From contig CANHST010000005.1 of the NCBI GenBank assembly GCA_947463235.1, positions 1 to 34,730 of the forward strand: 34,730 nucleotides of DNA, given 5' to 3'. The translations under genes were made by a program, and so were the position numbers. Source of the stretch: Acidimicrobiaceae bacterium (GTDB lineage: Bacteria; Actinomycetota; Acidimicrobiia; Acidimicrobiales; Ilumatobacteraceae). The notes beneath the pieces are model-generated. The model searched no databases. It saw nothing but the letters and a program-made list of their open reading frames with translations, and had not been told where the DNA came from. Shown piece after piece: positions 28,032 to 34,730 of the stretch (its first letter is position 1; the number at the start of each line of letters is the position of its first letter).

Positions 28032-29084
28032 GTGCTCGACTCGTCGCGTCATCGGTCAGCCATCACGGCGGCGTGGTCTGCGTACGGCGACGCCCGCCAT
28101 CTCGTTCGAGTCGTCGAGGTCAGCGCGAACGTCTCCACGAATCGCGTCTATCGGCTCCATCTCGATGATGGTGGAACCCTGGTCGGCAAGGTCTCCTCAT
28201 ACGGCTCGTACTTCCTCTTCTATGAGGATCACGACCGCCTGAACCGATGTGCGGAGCACCTGCAGCACACGCGGTTCAAGGGCATGCTCGCCGACGTCTG
28301 GCGCAAGGATGGGCGCCTCTTCACCTGGTACGACCAGCAAATGTGGGCAGTCTTCTACGACGATGTGCCTCGCCGAGACACGTTGCCCCGTGTGCTGAGC
28401 CTGGATCAGGTGCGGAACCTGGCGGCGGAAATCGCCGAGTTTCATCTGGCCTGCACCGACATCGCCCCGGCCATCCCAGCGGGCTCGAAGACCATCAAGA
28501 GCGATGCGATCCATCTTCTCGATCTGTTGGAGAGCCCCTTCGCCTCGAAGAACTTCGAGTTACCGCCGGAGTCCATCGGGGTGCTCTGGAAGCACACGCA
28601 TGCGTTCCTGCAGCGACTGATCGATGTCGGCTACGACGAGTGGCCGAAGATTCCGGTGCTGATCGATTGGAACCTCGGAAACTTCTCGGTGGCCACCGAC
28701 AGAGACGGTTCGTTCCGCCTGTTCAGCCGGTGGGACTACGACTGGTTCCGCATCGAGCCTCGCCTCCTCGACTTCTACTTCCTCTCACGCGTGTCGTCGA
28801 AGACCGGCGACCGCACGCAATTCACCTACGGCCCGCACACGCTGGTGGAGCCCACGTTTCTCGAGTTCCTGAAGGCCTATCGCCAGAGGTTCCCGATGAC
28901 CGACGAAGAGGTGATGTTCCTCCCCGAGGTCTACCGCTTCTTCATCCTCAACTATGTCGTCCGCGAGGGTGCGCGCTTCTTTCGGCCCGACCTCTGCACG
29001 CTGTTTCGCTCCGATGCAGTGCGCACCTACCTGCCGGCGCTCGATCGCCTCGACACCTCGCCGCTACGGAGGACCGCGCCATGA
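28032..29084 (+). CDS. Phosphotransferase/kinase-like protein (APH/ChoK superfamily, atypical catalytic loop)
   Basis: VLIDWNLGNFSV aligns with HGDxxxxN-type loop; RWDYDWFRIEPRLLDFYFL aligns with the metal-binding Asp segment. Confidence 0.65.
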   Translation: MLDSSRHRSAITAAWSAYGDARHLVRVVEVSANVSTNRVYRLHLDDGGTLVGKVSSYGSYFLFYEDHDRLNRCAEHLQHTRFKGMLADVWRKDGRLFTWYDQQMWAVFYDDVPRRDTLPRVLSLDQVRNLAAEIAEFHLACTDIAPAIPAGSKTIKSDAIHLLDLLESPFASKNFELPPESIGVLWKHTHAFLQRLIDVGYDEWPKIPVLIDWNLGNFSVATDRDGSFRLFSRWDYDWFRIEPRLLDFYFLSRVSSKTGDRTQFTYGPHTLVEPTFLEFLKAYRQRFPMTDEEVMFLPEVYRFFILNYVVREGARFFRPDLCTLFRSDAVRTYLPALDRLDTSPLRRTAP

Positions 29085-29659
29085 CGTACTGGCTACCCGA
29101 GGGCGTTCCCGACAGAGTGTCGATCGCTTCACTCGGGGTGGAGTTTGTAGCCCTCTCCCCCGAGTTGCTCGATGAGGATTACGACGCAGTGATGCGCGAC
29201 ATCGCCATGCTGCGACGGTGGAGCGCGCAGGACTGGCCTACCGAAACATTCAGCAAGCACGAGAACCTCGGCGACCTGGTGCGCCATGATCGTGAGCAGC
29301 GTGAGCGCGTGGCACTCACCTACAGCGTGGTCGTCGAGCAGCAGGTGGTGGGTTGCATCTACGTTCGGTCCTTCGAGGATGCGCTCCGAACGAGGGAGAT
29401 CGAGCCTCCGGCCGGACACCAGATCCCGCTCACCGATGCCGTGGCTCGCGGCTGGGCGCACCAGATCGACGCCGAGCACCTCCTCACCGCGACGCGCGTG
29501 CTCCTCATGCTGCATCCCTTCGAGTTCAGCCGTATCTGGTGGCAGACGAACTCCGATGTTGTCGATCAACTCGATGCGTGCGACCGCTCCGGTCTGACCG
29601 AGTCGATGTCGTTCGAGGGACAGGGCATCACGTGGATCCTGCGATCCGTGCCAAAGTGA
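29081..29659 (+). CDS. GNAT-like acetyltransferase
   Basis: VALTYSVVVEQQVVGCIYVRSFED, ATRVLLMLHPFEFSRIWWQTNSDVVDQLDACDRSGL; ATGA overlap with upstream gene. Confidence 0.65.
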   Translation: MTYWLPEGVPDRVSIASLGVEFVALSPELLDEDYDAVMRDIAMLRRWSAQDWPTETFSKHENLGDLVRHDREQRERVALTYSVVVEQQVVGCIYVRSFEDALRTREIEPPAGHQIPLTDAVARGWAHQIDAEHLLTATRVLLMLHPFEFSRIWWQTNSDVVDQLDACDRSGLTESMSFEGQGITWILRSVPK

Positions 29660-29663
29660 CAGC

Positions 29664-30473
29664 GTGGATTACCAGCAGATCAACGTTCGTCACGAGGGCC
29701 CGATCAGCGTGATCACGCTGGATCGGCCCGATCGGCTCAATGCATGGACGCCTCGGATGGCAGAGGAACAGGCGCACGCCATCATGGCCGCCAACGATGA
29801 TCCGAGGATCGGGGCCATCGTGATGACCGGCGCCGGACGAGGCTTCTGCGCAGGGGCCGACATGGACGCCACCTTCTCCACTCGTTTGAACGGTGCCGAC
29901 CCCGGAAACGACACTGCCGGCGGCGTTGGCGGCATGCCCAAGGGCCTCGACTGGGTGGCCTTCATCCGGGCGAGCAAGCCTGTCGTGTGCGCCGTCAATG
30001 GAGCGGCCGTCGGTATCGGAACGACGATGTGTCTTCCCGCCGACCAGATCGTGGCAAGTACTGCTGCCAAGTTCGGGATGGGGTTCATCAAGATGGGTCT
30101 CGTCCCGGAGTTGGCGAGCACCACGCTGTTGACCGCACGCGTCGGGTTCGGTAGGGCGAGCGACCTGTGCTTGTCCGGCCGTTTGCTCAGCGGCGCCGAG
30201 GCCCATTCGATCGGTCTCGCCGACCAACTGGCCGAGCCCGAGGAGTTGCTCGATCGAGCACTCGACGTCGCCCGAAGCTATGCAGCCAATCCCGACCGGC
30301 AACTACGGATGACGAAGCAGTTGCTCACCGAGAACATGGCGGAACCCGACCTGTTCACGGCGCAACAACGCGAGATGGCCATGCTCAGCGTGTGCTGGAC
30401 CACAGAGGAACACAAGGAGGCCGTCGCTGCGTTCATCGCCAAGCGACCCGCAGTGTTTCGGCCGGAGGCCTGA
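29664..30473 (+). CDS. Enoyl-CoA hydratase/isomerase (crotonase) family
   Basis: VITLDRPDRLNAWT, GAGRGFCAGADMD, GAAVGIGTTMCLPADQ. Confidence 0.94.
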   Translation: MDYQQINVRHEGPISVITLDRPDRLNAWTPRMAEEQAHAIMAANDDPRIGAIVMTGAGRGFCAGADMDATFSTRLNGADPGNDTAGGVGGMPKGLDWVAFIRASKPVVCAVNGAAVGIGTTMCLPADQIVASTAAKFGMGFIKMGLVPELASTTLLTARVGFGRASDLCLSGRLLSGAEAHSIGLADQLAEPEELLDRALDVARSYAANPDRQLRMTKQLLTENMAEPDLFTAQQREMAMLSVCWTTEEHKEAVAAFIAKRPAVFRPEA

Positions 30474-30474
30474 C

Positions 30475-31338
30475 GTGTTCGATGTCTGCGTGGTGGGCAG
30501 CGCCAACCTCGACCTGGTAGCCACCGTTGAGCGCCTGCCGGCACCCGGCGAGACAGTCCCAGGCTCGAGCTATGCCGAGTATCCCGGGGGTAAGGGTCTC
30601 AACCAGGCAGTGGCTTGCGCGCGAGCTGGGGCGTCCACTGCGTTCGTCGGCGCTGTTGGTAGCGACGGGGCAGGTGCTGCGCTGCTCGACGTCATGCGCG
30701 ACGACGGCATCGATATCAGTGGCGTCGTCGTCGCATCGGCGCCGTCGGGAAGAGCACTGATCTTCGTGTCCGCCGAGGGTGAGAATTCGATCGTGGTGGT
30801 TGCGGGAGCGAACGACACGGTTGCGCCAGCGACGCCGCCGCCGACGACGGTGGTGCTTGCCCAACTCGAGGTACCGGTGGCCACCATCGAGCACGCATTC
30901 CGCGCTGCAAAGGCCGCCGGCGCCACCACCGTGTTGAATCCGGCGCCGGTGAAGCCGCTGCCGGATTCTCTCCTCGCGCTCTGCGACGTGCTGACACCCA
31001 ACGAGCACGAGGTGGAGTTGCTCGGCGGAGTCGACCGCCTCCGGTCGCTGGGAGCAGCGGCGGTCATCGTGACGCGTGGATCCGAAGGAGCCGACCTCCA
31101 CACGTCCAGCGGTGTCGAGCACATCGCTGCGCATCGGGTGGTTGCAGTCGACACCACCGGGGCGGGCGACTGCTTCTCAGGGTCGCTCTGCGCCCGCCTC
31201 GCCGCCGGCGACGCCCTGCTCGACGCGATGCGCTACGCCTCGGTGGCGGCAGCGCTCTCCACCACCGTGGCTGGGGCTGTGCCGTCGATGCCGCGGCGCG
31301 CCGACGTGTTGTCGGCCGCATCACTCAGCGAAGGGTGA
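30475..31338 (+). CDS. PfkB-family carbohydrate kinase (ribokinase-like)
   Basis: GSANLDLVATVERLPAPGETV, YPGGKGLNQAVACARAGA, DTTGAGDCFSGSLC. Confidence 0.93.
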   Translation: MFDVCVVGSANLDLVATVERLPAPGETVPGSSYAEYPGGKGLNQAVACARAGASTAFVGAVGSDGAGAALLDVMRDDGIDISGVVVASAPSGRALIFVSAEGENSIVVVAGANDTVAPATPPPTTVVLAQLEVPVATIEHAFRAAKAAGATTVLNPAPVKPLPDSLLALCDVLTPNEHEVELLGGVDRLRSLGAAAVIVTRGSEGADLHTSSGVEHIAAHRVVAVDTTGAGDCFSGSLCARLAAGDALLDAMRYASVAAALSTTVAGAVPSMPRRADVLSAASLSEG

Positions 31339-32104
31339 CTGCAGCCCAACCATCGAGAGTGTCGGTCTGCGCGACCTCGAGTGGTTGCAACGCCGCGAGT
31401 ACGTGGTCGTGAGCGCCGTCGAGAATGCCACTCACCACCAGCGTTCCACCGGGCGCCAGCACCCGACGAAGGTGCGGCGCCAACTCGACGAGCGCCGGAG
31501 CAAGGATGTTGGCGAGTACCAAGTCGAACTCGCCCACGACCTCTTCCAACGGCGTCGTGCTGACATCGACCAACACACCGTTCGTTTGTGCGTTCGACAG
31601 CGTCACAGGAACGGCCGCCGGAGCGATGTCGATCCCGACGGCGGACGCTGCGCCGAGGAGCATCACGCCGATGGCGAGAACGCCAGATCCGCAACCGACG
31701 TCGAGGACCCGTGTGCTGGGCTGCACCCAGCGGCGAGCCGCGACGAGAGTGAGACGAGTGGTGGGGTGATCGCCCATTCCGAAGGTGGAGCCCGGCTCTA
31801 TCACGACCACCGTGGATTCATGGGGTGCGTCGTACGACACCCACGCGGGCTGTACCACGAGATCAGCCTCGACCATGATGGGCTTCGCAAACTGCCGCCA
31901 CGTGTCGGCAACGGCAGCGTCCACCTCTACGAAACGCCACGCCCAGGGCATCTCCACGGAGTCGAATTCGTCGCCGACGGATGTCCAGAGCTCGACCCCG
32001 TCCGGCACTTGCCGCTCCTCGATGGCGACCACTCCGAGACGCCACAATTCATCGGATGCCAACTCGACGTCGTGGTTGGCCACCGACACCACGAGCTGAC
32101 GCAT
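31325..32104 (-). CDS. prmA: Ribosomal protein L11 methyltransferase-like
   Basis: GSTFGMGDHPTTRLTL, VLDVGCGSGVLAIG, LVLANILAPALVELAP. Confidence 0.9.
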   Translation of the reverse strand: MRQLVVSVANHDVELASDELWRLGVVAIEERQVPDGVELWTSVGDEFDSVEMPWAWRFVEVDAAVADTWRQFAKPIMVEADLVVQPAWVSYDAPHESTVVVIEPGSTFGMGDHPTTRLTLVAARRWVQPSTRVLDVGCGSGVLAIGVMLLGAASAVGIDIAPAAVPVTLSNAQTNGVLVDVSTTPLEEVVGEFDLVLANILAPALVELAPHLRRVLAPGGTLVVSGILDGAHDHVLAALQPLEVAQTDTLDGWAAVTLR

Positions 32105-32622
32105 CAGTCGATTCGCCGCAACTGCTCGGGGTAGGTGCGCGCTCGGTGCACATAGGCGGCAACCGCCCGTTCGATGTGTGCAGGATCCGCTCGGCCTTCC
32201 TTGATCACCGCGGGCGCCCCGACGGCAAGAGCCCCATGCGGCACCACGGTGTCGTTCAGCACTACCGCACCGGCACCGACGATGGCTCCGGTGTGCACCA
32301 CGACGCGGTGCATCACGATGCTGCCGTTGCCGACGAGGCAGCCAGGCTCGATGGTGCAGCCCTCGAGGTGCACGAGGTGGCCCACCACACAGTCGTCGCC
32401 CACCACCGTCGGCCACCACGGCGTGGTGTGGAGCACGCTGTTGTCTTGAATGCTGGTGCGCTCCCCCACGATGATGTGGCCCTCGTCGCCTCGGAGAACG
32501 GCACCGGGCCAGATGCTGGCAAGTGCGCCGATACGTACGTCGCCGATCAGGACGGCATCAGGATGCACGAAGGCCTCAGGGTGAATGGTGGGTTGGCGGT
32601 CGCCGAGGGCATAGATGGGCAC
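32104..32622 (-). CDS. Gamma-carbonic anhydrase-like left-handed beta-helix protein
   Basis: GDVRIGALASIWPGAVLRGDEGHIIVGERTSIQDNSVLHTT...GHLVHLEGCTIEPGCLVGNGSIVMH; GTG start (VPIYALGD) preferred. Confidence 0.9.
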   Translation of the reverse strand: MPIYALGDRQPTIHPEAFVHPDAVLIGDVRIGALASIWPGAVLRGDEGHIIVGERTSIQDNSVLHTTPWWPTVVGDDCVVGHLVHLEGCTIEPGCLVGNGSIVMHRVVVHTGAIVGAGAVVLNDTVVPHGALAVGAPAVIKEGRADPAHIERAVAAYVHRARTYPEQLRRID

Positions 32623-32677
32623 CCGTGCACCGTAGCTAGTGGAGAGAACTGTCCTCCAGCCGGTACCGTGGAGGCCT

Positions 32678-34180
32678 ATGTCCCGACGGATCGAAATCGA
32701 GCTCACCAGCACGCGCCCCGATGGCACGTGGACGTGGAGAGCCGCAGGTGCTCAGAAACCCAAAGGCGTGCTCGATGGCGCGCTGCTCCCCTCAGGTGCG
32801 GCCGTCGGTCAGGTGCTCAAGGCCGAGGCCGAAAGCGACATCGAAGGCACCGTCATCTTGTCGGTTGCCGCCGGCAAGCCGAAGACCGAGAAGAGCGGCC
32901 TGCTCGAGCTGATTCCGAGCGACAAGCCGTTCGAGGCCGTCACCCAGCAGCTCGCCCGCAAGGAGCGCAGCGACCGCGGTGAGCGTCGTGACCGTGGAGA
33001 CCGCGGCGATCGTCGCGATCGGCCGCCGCGTGGCGATCGCCCGCCGCGCTCGGATGGCGATCGTGCGCCGCGCTCGGATCGTGGCGACCGCGCACCTCGC
33101 CCCGAGGGAGAACGTGGGCCCCGCCCCGACCGTGGGCCCCGCCCCGATCGCGGTCCGCGCCCCGAACGGAAGCCCCGCTTCCAGGCCCCGCCCGAGCTGC
33201 CGCAGCGCCCGAAGGCCAAGCGCCTCAAGCCCGGTCGCAAGCACCGCAACGCAGTGCTGGCTGATCTGCCGGAAGCACAGCGTGCCGTGGCAGAGCGGGC
33301 GCTCGCCGGTGGCATTCCTGCTGTGCGGCAGGCTGTGAACGAGCAGAACCAGCGTCTGCGTGCCGAAGGCAAGGAAGAAATCCCGGCAGCGGGCTTGCTG
33401 GCAATTGCAGAGCAGTTGCTGCCCAAGCTCCGCGTGGCCGAATGGCTGGACCGCGCCGACGCTGCTAAGGCGGATCTCGAAGAGCTCGACCTCCGCGACC
33501 TTCGCAGCGTGGTGGCATCGTCCGAAGACCCAGTAGTGGGTCGCGACGAAACCACCCGCGAACTCGCCGCCGAGCTGAAAGAGGCCCTCGCCGCGAAGCA
33601 GGAGAAGGAGCTCGGTCTCTGGTTCGAGGACATCGATGCAGCCATCGGCGTGGGCCGTGTGGTGCGAGCACTGAAGCTCTCCTCACAGCCTCCCAAGGCC
33701 GGCGTGCGGTTCCCTGCGGAACTTGCCGCCAAGTTGGCCGAGGCGGCCACTGGCAATCTCACCGCTGACGCACTTCCGGATCGCTGGGTTGCCGTGCTGG
33801 AGGCCGTTGCCTTCAGCCCGGTGCGCGCCCAGGTCACCCCTGCTGCGAAGCCGACCCAGGAGAACGACGAACTGCTCGCCACGGTGAAGCGTCTCGGCGG
33901 TCTCCTCCCCCAGATCGCCGCACTGTTCGGCATCGCCGTCGACCCCAAGGCCCAGACTGCCAAGCCGCTGCGGCCCACAAAGCCCGCGACGGCAAAGAAG
34001 GCAGCACCGCCGAAGGCAGCCGCACCGAAGGCAGCTGCAGCTGAAGACGCTCCGGTCGTCGAAGAGTCGGTAGCAGCAACTGAAGACGCTCCGGTCGTCG
34101 AAGAGGTAGCAGTCGTCGAAGAGGCTCCTGTCGTCGAAGAGCCGGCAGCAGCCGAAGAGGCACCAGCCGAGAGCGAGTGA
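32678..34180 (+). CDS. Block-charged protein: N-terminal small domain, Arg/Asp/Pro-rich disordered region, helical domain, Ala/Lys then acidic repeat tail
   Basis: MSRRIEIELTSTRPDGTWTWRAAGAQKPKGVL; RGERRDRGDRGDRRDRPPRGDRPPRSD...; C-terminal EDAPVVEE repeats. Confidence 0.8.
   Translation: MSRRIEIELTSTRPDGTWTWRAAGAQKPKGVLDGALLPSGAAVGQVLKAEAESDIEGTVILSVAAGKPKTEKSGLLELIPSDKPFEAVTQQLARKERSDRGERRDRGDRGDRRDRPPRGDRPPRSDGDRAPRSDRGDRAPRPEGERGPRPDRGPRPDRGPRPERKPRFQAPPELPQRPKAKRLKPGRKHRNAVLADLPEAQRAVAERALAGGIPAVRQAVNEQNQRLRAEGKEEIPAAGLLAIAEQLLPKLRVAEWLDRADAAKADLEELDLRDLRSVVASSEDPVVGRDETTRELAAELKEALAAKQEKELGLWFEDIDAAIGVGRVVRALKLSSQPPKAGVRFPAELAAKLAEAATGNLTADALPDRWVAVLEAVAFSPVRAQVTPAAKPTQENDELLATVKRLGGLLPQIAALFGIAVDPKAQTAKPLRPTKPATAKKAAPPKAAAPKAAAAEDAPVVEESVAATEDAPVVEEVAVVEEAPVVEEPAAAEEAPAESE
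34041..34105 (+). repeat. 26-bp perfect direct repeat (39-bp period) in the acidic tail
   Basis: CTGAAGACGCTCCGGTCGTCGAAGAG at 34041-34066 and 34080-34105. Confidence 0.9.
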
Positions 34181-34225
34181 CTCACGGTTCTTCACGGTGG
34201 CGCATGCGCTACTACCGTCGGCACC

Positions 34226-34730
34226 ATGTCCGACATCGTGAAGTACGAGACCCAGGGCCGCATTGCGGTCATCACGCTCAACCGTCCTGAAGCGCGCAAC
34301 GCCGTCAATGGCGATGTCGCCTCCGGCATGGAAGCCGCCATCGACCAGATGGAAGCCGACCCGAACATCTGGGTCGGCATCATCACCGCCAATACCGAGG
34401 GCCAGGAGAAGCCGGTGTTCTGCGCTGGCGCAGACCTGAAGGCGATCAACTCCGGCCAGGCCGGCGGCCTCGGTACGAAGCGTGGCGGCTTTGCCGGCTT
34501 CGTCTATCGCGAGCGAAAGAAGCCCGTGATCGTGGCCGTCGACGGCCTAGCCACTGCGGGTGGATGCGAGATCGTCCTCGCCGCAGATCTCGTGGTCTGC
34601 ACGACGCGCTCGTCGTTCGGTCTCGCCGAGGTGAAGCGCAACCTCATTGCTGGAGCTGGCGGTCTGTTCCGCTTGCCCCGAGCCATTGGCCAAGCAGCGG
34701 CCATGGAAGCCATTCTCACGGGCGATCCCA
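34226..34730 (+). CDS. Enoyl-CoA hydratase/isomerase family, 3' truncated by window end
   Basis: MSDIVKYETQGRIAVITLNRPEARNAVN...FCAGADLKAIN...VDGLATAGGCEIVLAADLVV; open to the end of the window. Confidence 0.93.
   Translation, partial: MSDIVKYETQGRIAVITLNRPEARNAVNGDVASGMEAAIDQMEADPNIWVGIITANTEGQEKPVFCAGADLKAINSGQAGGLGTKRGGFAGFVYRERKKPVIVAVDGLATAGGCEIVLAADLVVCTTRSSFGLAEVKRNLIAGAGGLFRLPRAIGQAAAMEAILTGDP

Noticed and set aside
31325-32419. 364-aa form of PrmA
   Set aside because: N-terminal 105 aa are out-of-frame translation of the gamma-CA-like gene; start MRQLVV at 32104 overlaps its stop.
34200-34209. 10-bp palindrome GCGCATGCGC before the last crotonase gene
   Set aside because: Short, GC-rich and expected by chance; no second copy noticed.

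Overview
The window is high-GC actinobacterial DNA. Gene content and the conserved gcvH-GarA-like-MerR-BFN-MerR-gcvT/gcvP neighbourhood suggest Acidimicrobiia, but this is inference. It is densely packed with mostly chromosomal housekeeping genes. I see no prophage, transposase or CRISPR array. It starts inside a tRNA-Pro(GGG) and ends inside an enoyl-CoA hydratase. Main contents: acyltransferase; a tandem pair of paralogous HTH-TM-Thr/Pro-linker membrane proteins; YedK-like SRAP protein; HIT; SDR; a glycine-cleavage block with a tandem glycine riboswitch in front of gcvP; two secreted proteins; several PLP enzymes; an amidohydrolase-Rieske oxygenase-EamA operon; FKBP; a 4xLysM-NlpC/P60 hydrolase; two helical proteins with Lys/Ala-rich tails; a small zinc-finger protein flanked by twin perfect palindromes; a divergent RpiR/TauD-type dioxygenase pair around an inverted repeat; WhiB; a kinase-like/GNAT pair; crotonases; PfkB; PrmA; gamma-carbonic anhydrase-like; and a block-charged Arg/Asp-rich protein. 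The strongest candidates for something undescribed are (i) the twin-palindrome/zinc-finger/RpiR/TauD locus (~23.5-25.9 kb) and (ii) the paired RodZ-topology HTH-TM proteins (~1.3-3.3 kb).
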